Of a DNA stretch of 64,000 nt, positions 48,009 to 56,911 are shown in pieces. The DNA comes from Caulobacter sp. (lineage in GTDB: Bacteria; Pseudomonadota; Alphaproteobacteria; Caulobacterales; Caulobacteraceae): the NCBI RefSeq assembly GCF_017744445.1, contig NZ_JAGIBH010000015.1, positions 58,030 to 122,029 of the forward strand. Reading direction: 5' to 3'. Numbering within the stretch: position 1 is the first letter of the stretch; each line of letters begins with the position of its first letter. The position numbers and the translations under genes are program-made. The notes beneath the pieces are model-generated. The model worked only from the letters and a program-made list of their open reading frames with translations, had not been told where the DNA came from and did no database searches.

Positions 48009-49610
48009 TTAGGCCTGCTGCACGCGGGCGTGGATTCTGGCGATCTGCTGCCAGGCCGACTCGATGGCGCCGGCCTGCCACCCGCCTAGGTAGCTCAAGT
48101 GTTCGCCGGCCAGATAGAGACGGCCGTCGGGCTGGCACAGGACGGGATAGCTGTCCTTGCGGCCGGTCTCGCCCCACTCGGCCCAGCCGCCCAGATTGTA
48201 CTCAGCCAGGTGCCAGCTGAACGAGAAGGCGTTCTCGTAGGCGTCGGCGTATTCGGGGAAGATCTTCTGACCCGCCGCCACGGCGAAGGCAGCGCGTTCG
48301 GCCGGGCTTTTGGCGCTGATCCGGGCCGCCTCGCCGCCGAACGCGTAATAGCCCAGCAGCACGCCCTTCTGACCCTGCCAGCCATACGAGGGCAGGGTGA
48401 TCGAGTTGATGCCGGCCAGGTCGGTATAGATGTGGCCGCCATAGATGTGGTGCTTCTCTTCCCAGAAGCGGTTCTTCATCTGCAGGCCGATCTTGTTGAC
48501 CGGCGCGTAGGCCACGCCCTCCATCGCCGCCTTGAACGGGGCCGAGGCGTCGACATCGATCTGCTTCAGCACGCTGAGCGGGATGGTGCACAGGCAGTAG
48601 TCGGCCGTGACCTCGGCCGGTTTGCCGTCGGCGCCCTTGTAGGCGACCGTCACGCCGGTGGGCGACTGCTTGATCTTCTCGACCACCGCGCCGTAGCGGA
48701 TCATCGGCCCGACCTGCTTTTCGAAGGCCTTGGCGATCTGGTCCATGCCGCCGATCGGCTGCAGCATGGTGCGCTGCTGCTCGTAGCCGGTGACCGAGCT
48801 CAGGACCCGCCAGGCGTTGCTGTCCAGCACGTCCTTGAAGGCGTAGGGCGCCAGTTCCTTGCCGGGGCCGGGATCGACGCCCGCGCCGGGGTGGATCGAG
48901 AAGCCGCGCCCCTCGGTGCCCTTGTAGGCCAGGTCCTTGGACAGGCGGCCTTCGTTGACGACGTAGGCGACGAAACGTTCCTTATCCAGGCCCGACAGCG
49001 GGGCGTCGAGCTGGCCCTGGCTGGCGGCCTTGGCGACCAGCTCGGCGGTGTAGCCTCGGATGTCGGCGGCGATCTCGCCCTTGCGGACCGGCTTGCCGTT
49101 CAGCGGGCCCTTGCCCTTCTCGAAATAGATGTAGGCGGCGTCGTTGTCGTTGACGAAGCTCTCCAGCGGCACGCCGAACAGCTTGGTGTAATGCAGGGTC
49201 GAGCGGTGGTGGTACGGGATCCGCCACGGGCCGTGGTTGATGTAGTGGCCGTCGTCGAACTCGCAGGTCTGCTCGTGGCCGATCAGGTCGGTGTGCTTGA
49301 AGCCCTTGCGGGCGGTCTGGCAGCGGCCGCCGGCGTACGAGCGGGCCTCCAGCACCTGCACCTGGTAGCCGGCCTTGGACAGTTCGTAGGCGGCGGTCAT
49401 GCCCGCCAGGCCCGCGCCCAGGATCACCACCTTGGTGTTCTTGGCGCCGCCGGTCAGCTCGGGCGGCAGCTCGGTGGCTGAGGCCTGCGAAAAGCCCAGG
49501 GCCTCCATGCCCGACAGAACCAACGACATGCCGCCGACCGCGGCCAAACTCTCGAAGAACCGACGGCGTGTGAGTACGCCACCCGCCGAAGACGCGTCCA
49601 ATCCGCTCAT
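48009..49610 (-). CDS. Flavin monoamine oxidase, Tat-exported
   Basis: A 533-aa FAD amine oxidase. A twin-arginine signal (TRRRFFESLAAVGGMSLVLS) precedes the dinucleotide fold VVILGAGLAGMTAAYELS, EARSYAGGR, and a C-terminal FAD-contacting block GRLYLAGEHLSYLGGWQAGA. It heads a three-gene operon with a cytochrome c and RidA, so electrons probably go to the respiratory chain rather than to oxygen. The substrate is likely a primary amine or amino acid but cannot be read from sequence. Confidence 0.9.
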   Translation of the reverse strand: MSGLDASSAGGVLTRRRFFESLAAVGGMSLVLSGMEALGFSQASATELPPELTGGAKNTKVVILGAGLAGMTAAYELSKAGYQVQVLEARSYAGGRCQTARKGFKHTDLIGHEQTCEFDDGHYINHGPWRIPYHHRSTLHYTKLFGVPLESFVNDNDAAYIYFEKGKGPLNGKPVRKGEIAADIRGYTAELVAKAASQGQLDAPLSGLDKERFVAYVVNEGRLSKDLAYKGTEGRGFSIHPGAGVDPGPGKELAPYAFKDVLDSNAWRVLSSVTGYEQQRTMLQPIGGMDQIAKAFEKQVGPMIRYGAVVEKIKQSPTGVTVAYKGADGKPAEVTADYCLCTIPLSVLKQIDVDASAPFKAAMEGVAYAPVNKIGLQMKNRFWEEKHHIYGGHIYTDLAGINSITLPSYGWQGQKGVLLGYYAFGGEAARISAKSPAERAAFAVAAGQKIFPEYADAYENAFSFSWHLAEYNLGGWAEWGETGRKDSYPVLCQPDGRLYLAGEHLSYLGGWQAGAIESAWQQIARIHARVQQA

Positions 49611-49847
49611 TACATCCCCGCCCGTTATTGCCAGCGGATCACGTCGCGCCGGTTGGGCGGTATCTCGAAATCTGGGCCTTGCGCGCGCAATCCGTTTTCA
49701 GTGAAGACGCAGCATGACCCGACGGACGCCTGACCATTGGGCGCCTGGGGGCGGCTTTGAGCGATCGGTGGGCGGGGCTGAAATATAGCCGTCGACTCAC
49801 CGAATCCTTATTTTGCTCATCGCCCGGCACGCCGTCATGGAGCCCTT
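49611..49847. other. Divergent intergenic region
   Basis: These 237 bases separate the amine oxidase and the GNAT gene. They must hold both promoters, but no clear -35/-10 pair, palindrome or repeat was recognised. Confidence 0.3.
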
Positions 49848-50393
49848 ATGAATTCGTCCGAACCCGCCCTGACCCTGCGCCTGGCCCACGCCGACGACAT
49901 GCCCGTGCTGTCGGCCCTGATGGACCGCGCGATCGGCGAGCTGCTGCAGGACTTCCTGCCGCCCGAGGGCGTAAAGGCTTCGTTCGAGATCATGGGTCTG
50001 GACACCCAACTGATCGCCGACGGCACCTATTTCGTGGTCGAGGACGCGGGCGAGATCGCCGGCTGCGGCGGCTGGAGTCGGCGCGCTACCTTGTTCGGCG
50101 GCGACCACTCGGCCGGACGCGACGCGGCCTTGTTGGACCCCAAGGTCGACGCGGCGCGCGTGCGGGCGATGTACACCCACCCCGACCACACGCGGAAAGG
50201 CGTCGGCCGGATGGTCCTGGACGCTTGCGAGGCCGCCGCCCGCGCTGAAGGCTTCGCCCGTGTCGAGATGGCGGCCACCATGGGCGGCGTGCCGCTGTAC
50301 CGCGCCTGCGGCTACCACGACATCGAGCCGTTCGAGGCGGTGACCTCGACCGGCTACCGCGTGCCGCTGGTGCGGATGGGCAAGGGGCTCTAG
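49848..50393 (+). CDS. GNAT-family N-acetyltransferase
   Basis: A 181-aa acetyltransferase. The GNAT fold is shown by LTLRLAHADDMPVLSALM, a central strand pair FVVEDAGEIAGCGGW, the acetyl-CoA loop YTHPDHTRKGVGRMVLDACE (the R-x-x-G-x-G/A type) and the terminal VEMAATMGGVPLYRACGY. The substrate is unknown. The 3' end overlaps the end of the TetR gene on the other strand by four bases. Confidence 0.9.
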   Translation: MNSSEPALTLRLAHADDMPVLSALMDRAIGELLQDFLPPEGVKASFEIMGLDTQLIADGTYFVVEDAGEIAGCGGWSRRATLFGGDHSAGRDAALLDPKVDAARVRAMYTHPDHTRKGVGRMVLDACEAAARAEGFARVEMAATMGGVPLYRACGYHDIEPFEAVTSTGYRVPLVRMGKGL

Positions 50394-50965
50394 GCGCGCA
50401 GGCCGCGCAGGGCCAGGCGGGCGGCCTCGCGCAGTTCGGCTTCGCCGGCCCCGCCGCGCGCCGAGACCTTCAGGCCCGAGCGCAGAGCTAGCAACATCCC
50501 GGCCGCCGCCTCCGGGTCTAGGCCGGGGTCGAATTCTCCAGCCGCCATGCCGTCGCGCACGCGCTCGGCGAAGGCCGCGATCACCGCCAAGCCAGCGGCG
50601 TCGTTCTGAGCGTTGATGTCGGGATCGGTGCGGCTGAACTCGACGATGGAGCCCACGCCTAGGCAGCCGGTCTCGACATCGGCGCTGGAGCCCAGTCCGA
50701 CCAGCAGCGCCGCCTCGATCCCTTCCGCCGCCGTCCCGCCGGCCAGGGCGTCGCGCATCTGGGTCAGCGAGTCGGCCGCGTAGCGACGCAAGGCTTCCAG
50801 GAACAGCCGGCGCTTGTCGCCGAACGCGCCGTACAGGCTCTGGCGGGCGATGCCCATGCCGTCCAGCAGGTCGCTGGTCGAGGCGGCCTCGTAGCCGTGG
50901 CGCGCGAACACCTTGATCGCGCTGGCGATCGCCTCGTCTCGATCGAACTCGGAAGGTCTGGCCAT
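50390..50965 (-). CDS. TetR/AcrR-family transcriptional repressor
   Basis: A 191-aa regulator. The N-terminal helix-turn-helix runs RDEAIASAIKVFARHGYEAASTS to GIARQSLYGAFGDK; the C-terminal ligand domain (about 70-190) is helical with C101 in GCLGVGSIVEF. It is divergent from an SDR gene, with three similar palindromes between, so it probably represses both genes and is released by a small molecule, perhaps an electrophile or a carbonyl compound handled by the SDR. Confidence 0.92.
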   Translation of the reverse strand: MARPSEFDRDEAIASAIKVFARHGYEAASTSDLLDGMGIARQSLYGAFGDKRRLFLEALRRYAADSLTQMRDALAGGTAAEGIEAALLVGLGSSADVETGCLGVGSIVEFSRTDPDINAQNDAAGLAVIAAFAERVRDGMAAGEFDPGLDPEAAAGMLLALRSGLKVSARGGAGEAELREAARLALRGLRA

Positions 50966-50979
50966 GGTCGCATCCTACC

Positions 50980-51060
50980 ATTCCGGACCGATGAGTCCAG
51001 AATGTTCTTGACCGATCGATCCGGAATGGCGCATTGGTTCCGGACCAATCAGTCAAGAAT
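50980..51060. promoter_or_regulatory. Three operator-like palindromes between tetR and SDR genes
   Basis: The pattern is TTCCGGAC-N6-GTCCAGAA, seen at about 50981-51002, 51005-51026 (TTCTTGAC-N6-ATCCGGAA) and 51038-51059 (TTCCGGAC-N6-GTCAAGAA). Each has 8-bp arms around a six-base spacer with at most one or two mismatches. Centres are 24 and 33 bp apart. Multiple copies imply cooperative binding by the adjacent TetR-type protein. Confidence 0.8.
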
Positions 51061-51070
51061 GGAAATTCCG

Positions 51071-51808
51071 ATGTCCACGACCTTCTCCTCTACCGCCCCT
51101 GCCCTGGTGTTCGGCGGCTCGCGCGGCATGGGCGCCGCCATCGTCCGCCGGCTCGCCGCCGAGGGGCGCCCCGTCGCCTTCACCTATGTCAGCTCGCCCG
51201 ACAAGGCGGCCGCCCTGGCCGCCGAGATCGAAGCCGCCGGCGGGACCGCTCTGCCGATCCAGGCCGATAGCGCCGACGCCCAGGCTGTGCGCGCCGCGGT
51301 CGAGACCGCCGTCGGACGCTTCGGCAAGCTGGGCGTGCTGGTGGCCAATGCCGGCGTGCTGCTCGCCGGGACCATCGACCAGTTCGCCGTCGAGGACTTC
51401 GACCGCATGCTGGCGGTCAATGTGCGGGGTGTGTTCACCGCCATCCACTACGCCGCGCCGCACCTGCTGGACGGGGGCCGCATCGTCACCATCGGCAGCA
51501 ACACCGCCGAGCGGATCGGCAGCCCGGGCTCCAGCGTCTACGCCATGACCAAGGCCGCCGTGGCCCAGCTGGTGCGAGGCGCCTCTCTGGACTTCGCGCC
51601 GCGCGCCATCACGGTCAACAACGTCCAGCCTGGCCCGATCGAGACCGACATGACGGCGGACCTGATGGAGTACATCACCCCCAAACTGCCCCTGGGCCGC
51701 ATCGGCAAGGCCGACGAGATCGCCGACCTGGTCGCCTGGCTGGCCGGTCCGGGCGCGGGCTACATGACCGGCGCCAGCCTGACCATCGACGGGGGCTGGA
51801 CCGCGTAG
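51071..51808 (+). CDS. SDR-family NAD(P)-dependent oxidoreductase
   Basis: A 245-aa classical short-chain dehydrogenase. The cofactor loop is GGSRGMG (about 15-21), NAG at 93-95, and the catalytic S143, Y157 and K161 (YAMTK). TYVSSPDK after strand two favours NADPH. The C-terminus MTGASLTIDGGWTA is typical of FabG-like members. The ATG at 51071 lies just after the third palindrome, consistent with repression by the adjacent regulator. Confidence 0.93.
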   Translation: MSTTFSSTAPALVFGGSRGMGAAIVRRLAAEGRPVAFTYVSSPDKAAALAAEIEAAGGTALPIQADSADAQAVRAAVETAVGRFGKLGVLVANAGVLLAGTIDQFAVEDFDRMLAVNVRGVFTAIHYAAPHLLDGGRIVTIGSNTAERIGSPGSSVYAMTKAAVAQLVRGASLDFAPRAITVNNVQPGPIETDMTADLMEYITPKLPLGRIGKADEIADLVAWLAGPGAGYMTGASLTIDGGWTA

Positions 51809-51814
51809 CCCAAA

Positions 51815-51852
51815 GCAAAAGGGGCGGACCCCGCGGCCCGCCCCTTCGCTTT
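51815..51852. terminator. Bidirectional terminator between SDR and TonB receptor genes
   Basis: AAGGGGCGG (51819-51827) and CCGCCCCTT (51838-51846) pair. The stem is flanked by AAAGCAAA on the left and CGCTTTT on the right, giving a T-run after the stem on both strands. It serves two convergent genes. Confidence 0.85.
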
Positions 51853-51870
51853 TCAGTCCGTGCCTAGGCC

Positions 51871-54393
51871 TTAGAAGGCGTAGGTCAGGCGACCGTAGTA
51901 GTAGCCGCCGTTGATGCCGTAGGGCGAGAACGAGGGATACTGGGTGACGCAGCCGCCGCCCGAAGCGATACAGGCGGTCTGGAACGCGGCCGAGAACTTG
52001 TCCGGATACTTGTTGAACGCGTTGTTGGCCCCGATCGCGGCGGTGACGCCCTTCAGGAACTTGTAGGACAGCTCGACATCGGTGATCGCCGTGGCGCTGG
52101 CCACGGTGTTCAGCAGCGGACCGGTGCCCGGATCCGACAGGGCCTCGGCCTTGCCGTAGAAGGTCTCGGTCACCGACAGCGTCACCTTGCGGAAGCTGTA
52201 GAGACCGTTCAGGCCGATCTTGTACTTCGGCGCGGCCTTCTCGAGCAGCGAGGCGGCGTTGCCGGCGAACAGGACCTGACCGGTCGGGAAGGCGGCGCTG
52301 GGGGTGGCGAGCGCCGTCGGAGCGGCCTTGACCTTGGTGATCTTGGTCTTGTTGAAATTGCCCGACAGCGTCCAGTCGATGCGGCCCGCGTCGCCCAGGT
52401 CGGTCGGGTACGAGACCACGAAGTCCAGGCCGCGCGTGCGGGTGTCCAGGCCGTTCGAGAAGATGTTGATGCCGGTGCTGGCCACCGTGCTGTCCAGCAC
52501 GTTGCCGTTGGCGGCGATCGCGGCGTTGACGTTGCTGTTGACCACGACGCCGTTGCGGATGCCGTAGACCGAGCTGGAGCCGAAGATCCGGTCCTTCAGA
52601 TTGATCTGATAGACGTCGATCGTGGCCGTCATCTTCGGGATCGGGTGGGCCACGACGCCCAGGCTGTAGTTCTTCGACTTTTCCGGCTTCAGCGTGTCGA
52701 TGCCCAGGAGGCGCGCGGCGCTGGAGTTCGGGGCCAGCTGCACGAAGGCGCTGGTCGGCGAGACGTTGGTGGCCGAGTAGAACGATTCCGCCAGGGTCGG
52801 AGCGCGGAAGCCGGTCGAGACCGTGCCGCGAACGGCGAACATCTCGTTGAAGTCATAGCGGCTGGTCAGCTTGGCGACGGTGGTGTCGCCAAAGTCGCTG
52901 AACTTCTCGTAGCGGATGGCCGCGTCGATCTTCCAGGCCTCGATCGGGCTGGCGGCGAAGTCGCCGTACAGGGCCCAGCTGGTGCGGCTGTGGCCGCCGG
53001 CGTCGGTCTTCTGGAAGCCCGGATACGACTGCGAGCCTTCCTTGTAGGTCGACGCCGCGTCGCCTTGGCCGATGCGGTAGGTGTCACGACGCTGCTCGTA
53101 GCCCAGGGCGACGTCCAGCGGGGTGGCCAGACCGACGTCGAAGCCGCGGCGCAGGTCCAGGTTGTTGGTCCACTGGGTGGTGCGCCAGCTGCCAGCGTGG
53201 AACGAGGTCGGGGTGAAGCCCTTGGTCGTCGTGGTCGAGGTGTCGGTGTAGAGGCTGGCGTTGGCCGAGTCCTCGACGCGCACCTCGATGTCGTCCTTGC
53301 CGTAGGTCGACGACAGGTCCATGTCCCAGCCGGCCACCTTGCCCGACAGGCCCAGGGTCAGGGCGTAGTCGTCCTCGATGATGCGCTCGCGGGGCGAGAA
53401 GCCCAGCGGGAAGGGCCGGTCGGCCGCGCCCATCTTGCCTTGGATGCGGTTATAGCGGCGGTAGTTTTCGTAGGCCGAGGCGTCCTTGTGGCCCAGGGTG
53501 CCGAACGAATAGGCCTCGAAGTCGGCCGGCAGCTCGACGCCGGCGTTGAAGGCGAAATTGTTGATCCGGTATTCGGCGTCGCCCGAGATCAGGTTCAGGT
53601 TCGGATAGCCGGGGATCAGGCTTTCGACGGCGTTGTTGGCGGCCGAATAGCCCGAGCTGGCCGGGTTGACGACGCGCTGGTCGGGCAGGCCACGGTTGCT
53701 GAAGCCGTGGTATTTGCTCTCGACGGTCAGGTTCAGATAGCTGTTCTCGGTCGGCGCCATGCCGATGTTGACCGAGCCGCCGGCCGTCTTGCCGCCGCCG
53801 TCGAAATATTCGCCGCCGGTGGCCGAGATCGAGCCGCCCGAGACGTTCTTCTTCAGGATGATGTTGACGACGCCGGCGATGGCGTCGGTGCCGTACTGGG
53901 CGGCGGCGCCGTCGGTCAGCACTTCGATGCGGCCGATGCCGGCCATCGGAATGAAGCCCAGGTCGGCCGCGGCGGCGCCTTGATAGACGCCCGACAGCAC
54001 GGCGAGGTTGCCGGTGGTGTGGCGGCGCTTGCCGTTGACCAGCACCAGGGCCTGGTTGGGCGAGAGGCCGCGCAGGCGGGCCGAAAGGGTCAGGTTGGCG
54101 GTGTCGCCGCCGAAGGCCTGAGCGTTGAACGACGGGACCAGATTGGCCAGGCCGAGACGCAGGTCGACCGTGCCGGTGCGTTCCAGCGTGCTGGTGTCGA
54201 CGACTTGGACGGGGGCGGGGCTGTCGATGACGCGCAGGCCAGTCTGGCGCGTGCCGGTGACGATGACGACGTCGATTTCGTTCTGATCCGGCGCCGTATC
54301 CGGTGCGGCGGCGAACGCTTGTGCAGAGTATCCCAAAGTAACAGATAGCGCGGAAATACCCGCCAGCAGGGCAGGTTTAAAACGCCGAGTCAT
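51871..54393 (-). CDS. TonB-dependent outer-membrane receptor
   Basis: An 840-aa receptor. The signal peptide (KPALLAGISALSVTLGYSAQAFA) is followed by a TonB-box-like EIDVVIVTGTRQ, a plug domain (about 55-175, with ARLRGLSPNQALVLVNGKRR and RIEVLTDGAAAQYGTDAIAGV) and a large barrel ending YYGRLTYAF. TonB energises import of bulky ligands through such receptors. No siderophore genes are nearby. C-terminal cysteines (CIASGGGC) form a possible loop disulfide. The ligand is unknown. Confidence 0.93.
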   Translation of the reverse strand: MTRRFKPALLAGISALSVTLGYSAQAFAAAPDTAPDQNEIDVVIVTGTRQTGLRVIDSPAPVQVVDTSTLERTGTVDLRLGLANLVPSFNAQAFGGDTANLTLSARLRGLSPNQALVLVNGKRRHTTGNLAVLSGVYQGAAAADLGFIPMAGIGRIEVLTDGAAAQYGTDAIAGVVNIILKKNVSGGSISATGGEYFDGGGKTAGGSVNIGMAPTENSYLNLTVESKYHGFSNRGLPDQRVVNPASSGYSAANNAVESLIPGYPNLNLISGDAEYRINNFAFNAGVELPADFEAYSFGTLGHKDASAYENYRRYNRIQGKMGAADRPFPLGFSPRERIIEDDYALTLGLSGKVAGWDMDLSSTYGKDDIEVRVEDSANASLYTDTSTTTTKGFTPTSFHAGSWRTTQWTNNLDLRRGFDVGLATPLDVALGYEQRRDTYRIGQGDAASTYKEGSQSYPGFQKTDAGGHSRTSWALYGDFAASPIEAWKIDAAIRYEKFSDFGDTTVAKLTSRYDFNEMFAVRGTVSTGFRAPTLAESFYSATNVSPTSAFVQLAPNSSAARLLGIDTLKPEKSKNYSLGVVAHPIPKMTATIDVYQINLKDRIFGSSSVYGIRNGVVVNSNVNAAIAANGNVLDSTVASTGINIFSNGLDTRTRGLDFVVSYPTDLGDAGRIDWTLSGNFNKTKITKVKAAPTALATPSAAFPTGQVLFAGNAASLLEKAAPKYKIGLNGLYSFRKVTLSVTETFYGKAEALSDPGTGPLLNTVASATAITDVELSYKFLKGVTAAIGANNAFNKYPDKFSAAFQTACIASGGGCVTQYPSFSPYGINGGYYYGRLTYAF

Positions 54394-54677
54394 TAGTAAC
54401 CCCCTCGTTGTGTTTATTGACGCGTAATGATTCCCTTTTCCATGGCGTTTTTCTCCCGACGATTATGATTTTTGACACTGACGCAAAAAATCATCGGCTA
54501 CTCTCCCGATGAATTCATGGGGAGGCAGGTTTCGGCGTTCGGCAATGGGGGCTGTTCTAGAAACGGTCACAACCGCGCCGGCGCCTCAATGGCGCCGTTT
54601 TGCGCGGCGGCAGGTCTCGGATTTTAGGCAGTTGGGTACGCCCACTTTGCACGCTGAGGGTGCGTGCGCGGCAGGCT
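54394..54677. other. Intergenic region upstream of the TonB receptor
   Basis: These 284 bases hold no gene. The part nearest the receptor is A/T-rich, with ATGATTTTT (54465-54473) and AAAAATCAT (54486-54494) as inverted arms, a possible operator. The rest, toward the small convergent gene, shows nothing clear. Confidence 0.35.
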
Positions 54678-55028
54678 TCACGCCACGAGGCGCATCGGCG
54701 GAGCCATTTCGTCCGTCTCTTCGGTCTCGAACAGGTCGAAAGCCTCTTCCCACAGCTGGAGGCGGGAATCGCGCAGTTCGGCGTCGTCGGTGACGCGGAC
54801 GATCTGATCCTCGCGGTCGTTCCACACCAAGCCGATGTCGATGACGCGCTCGACGTCGCGGCCCAGCAGCAGGAACATGTCGGCCTTAGCCGCGCGCTCG
54901 TGGCTGATACGGCGCAGGGTGCGGCCGCCGCCCATGTCGCGGTGGATATCCGCGAAGTCCATCACCGCCGAGATCATGGCCTGGCTGACGGGGGTGGTCG
55001 CCCAGGGGCTGCAAGCAAAGCGGGACAT
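54678..55028 (-). CDS. Hypothetical protein (116 aa)
   Basis: The ATG at 55028 is preceded by CTGGAGA, which decides the start; the frame is open further upstream but overlaps the WYL gene. The protein is acidic at its end (LFETEETDEMAPP) and contains a Met-rich helix (QAMISAVMDFADIHRDM). No known domain was recognised. It is divergent from the WYL regulator gene with 70 bases between starts, so co-regulation is possible. Confidence 0.55.
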   Translation of the reverse strand: MSRFACSPWATTPVSQAMISAVMDFADIHRDMGGGRTLRRISHERAAKADMFLLLGRDVERVIDIGLVWNDREDQIVRVTDDAELRDSRLQLWEEAFDLFETEETDEMAPPMRLVA

Positions 55029-55098
55029 TGGCTTCTCCAGTCTCGACATGAGAAGAATGTGCGGGCCTTGCGACAAAACCGGTCGTATATGGTCCCTC

Positions 55099-56079
55099 AT
55101 GAGACATGAGAAAGCGACACGGCTCCTGGATCTGGCCCGGATGCTGGCCGGCTCGGCCGAGGGCATGACCCTGGACGAGATGGCGCGCGCCCTGGACGTG
55201 GGGCGCCGCACCGCCGAGCGGATGCGCGACGCCGTCTGGACGGCCTTTCCGCAGATGGAGGCGATCGACGATCCGCCGACCAAGCGATTCCGCATCCCCT
55301 CGGGCCTGGACGGCGTCTTTCAGACCCCGACCGCCGAGGAGCTGGCGGCCCTGCGCACCGCCGCCGACGGTTACAAGGCCTCGGGCGCCGAGGCGCGGGC
55401 GGCCTCGCTCTACGCCCTGGAAGGCAAGCTGCTGTCGGCCCTGCGTGGCGCGGCGCGGCGCAAGGTGGCCCCGGACGTCGAGGCCCTGGTCCAGGCCGAG
55501 ACCATCGCCGTCCATGCCGGCCCGCGTCCGTTCGAGGATCAGGCGCTGCTGACGGCCATCCGCACGGCGATCAAGGGCCTGTCGGCGCTGTCGTTCCGTT
55601 ATGAAGGCGGCAGCACGCCGGGGCGGACGCGCGAGGTGACGCCGCTGGGCGTGCTGTTCGGGCGCAGCAACTATCTGGTGGCGTCGGAAGGGGCGGGCGG
55701 GCCGCGCTCGTGGCGCCTGGACCGGATGAGTGACCTGAAGGTGCTCGACAAGCCGGCCTCGCCGCCCGAGGACTTCAGCCTGCAGGCCTTCGCCGACGAG
55801 AGCTTCGGCATCTATCACGACGAGATCCAGGACGTGGTCCTGCGCATCAAGCCCGAGGGGGCCGAGGACGCGCTGCGCTGGCGTTTCCACGCGACGCAGA
55901 AGGTGACGCAGGAAGAGGACGGCTCGGTGCTGGTCACCTTCCGCGCCGGCGGCATGCGCGAGCTGGCCTGGCACCTGTTCACCTGGGGCGACAAGATCGA
56001 GATCGTCGGGCCCCAGGCGCTCAAGGAGAAGATGATCGAAGAGCTGCGCGAGGCTGGCCGCGCCCACGGGGCGTGGTAG
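55099..56079 (+). CDS. WYL-domain transcriptional regulator
   Basis: A 326-aa protein: an N-terminal winged helix (TRLLDLARMLAGSAEGMTLD, ARALDVGRRTAERMRDAV), a central WYL domain (SALSFRYEGGSTPGRTREVTP to SNYLVASEG.. WRLDRMSDLKVLD) and the C-terminal WCX extension (VLRIKPEGAEDALRWRFH to VGPQALKEKMIEEL). WYL regulators sense nucleic acid or nucleotide ligands, often after DNA damage. ACATGAGAA occurs twice near the start (about 55045 and 55104), perhaps as binding half-sites. Confidence 0.88.
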   Translation: MRHEKATRLLDLARMLAGSAEGMTLDEMARALDVGRRTAERMRDAVWTAFPQMEAIDDPPTKRFRIPSGLDGVFQTPTAEELAALRTAADGYKASGAEARAASLYALEGKLLSALRGAARRKVAPDVEALVQAETIAVHAGPRPFEDQALLTAIRTAIKGLSALSFRYEGGSTPGRTREVTPLGVLFGRSNYLVASEGAGGPRSWRLDRMSDLKVLDKPASPPEDFSLQAFADESFGIYHDEIQDVVLRIKPEGAEDALRWRFHATQKVTQEEDGSVLVTFRAGGMRELAWHLFTWGDKIEIVGPQALKEKMIEELREAGRAHGAW

Positions 56080-56089
56080 GAGCGGACGC

Positions 56090-56911
56090 ATGAACTACCG
56101 TCACGCCTTTCACGCCGGCAATTTCGCCGACCTGCACAAGCACGCGATCGTGCTGGCCATGCTGTCGACGCTCCAGGCTGAGAGCGACGCGGTGTCGGTG
56201 ATCGACACCCATGCGGGGGCAGGGGGCTATGACCTGTCCGGCGAGATGTCGCGCCGTTCGGGCGAGGCGCAGGCGGGGATCTTCCGGCTGAAGGCGGCCG
56301 ACGACGCGCCGGCGGTGTTCGGGCCGCTGCTGAAGGCGGTGGCCGATATGAACGGGGGGCAGGAAGGGGATCTCTATCCCGGCTCGCCGCTGCTGACCGC
56401 GCGGGCGTTGCGCAAGGCCGACCGTTATGCCGGCTGCGAGCTGCGCCCCGACGACGCGGCGCTGCTGCGCAAGACCCTGGCGCCTTACGCCAATGCTCAG
56501 GCGCTGGAGGCCGATGGCTTTGTCACCGCCGCCCAGCAGGCGGGCAAGGGCGGCCGCGCCTTCGTGGTCATCGATCCGCCGTTCGAGCGGCCGGACGACT
56601 ACCAGCGCATCGCCGAGACGACCCGCGCCGTCCTGAAGCGCGCGCCGGACGCGGCCCTGGCCATCTGGCTGCCGATCAAGGACCTGGAGACCTTCGACGC
56701 CTTCCTGCGGATGATGGAAAGCGTCACGGGTGACCTGCTAGTGGCCGAGCTTCGTCTCCGGCCCCTGACGGATCCCATGAAGATGAATGGCTGCGCGATG
56801 GTGATGGTCGGCGCGCCGGCCTCGGTCGACGAGGCGGCGGCGCAGGCCGGCGACTGGCTGGCCGCGCGCCTGGGCGAAAAGGGCGGCCGCTCGCGCGTCT
56901 GGCGCACGTGA
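56090..56911 (+). CDS. rlmJ: 23S rRNA (adenine(2030)-N6)-methyltransferase
   Basis: A 273-aa SAM-dependent methyltransferase. The RlmJ N-terminus NYRHAFHAGNFADLHKHAI, the SAM motif IDTHAGAGGYDL, ELRPDDAALL and the catalytic DPPFE (about residues 162-166) are all present. It methylates A2030 of 23S rRNA. The stop overlaps the GTG start of the chromate-transporter gene. It begins ten bases after the WYL gene. Confidence 0.95.
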   Translation: MNYRHAFHAGNFADLHKHAIVLAMLSTLQAESDAVSVIDTHAGAGGYDLSGEMSRRSGEAQAGIFRLKAADDAPAVFGPLLKAVADMNGGQEGDLYPGSPLLTARALRKADRYAGCELRPDDAALLRKTLAPYANAQALEADGFVTAAQQAGKGGRAFVVIDPPFERPDDYQRIAETTRAVLKRAPDAALAIWLPIKDLETFDAFLRMMESVTGDLLVAELRLRPLTDPMKMNGCAMVMVGAPASVDEAAAQAGDWLAARLGEKGGRSRVWRT

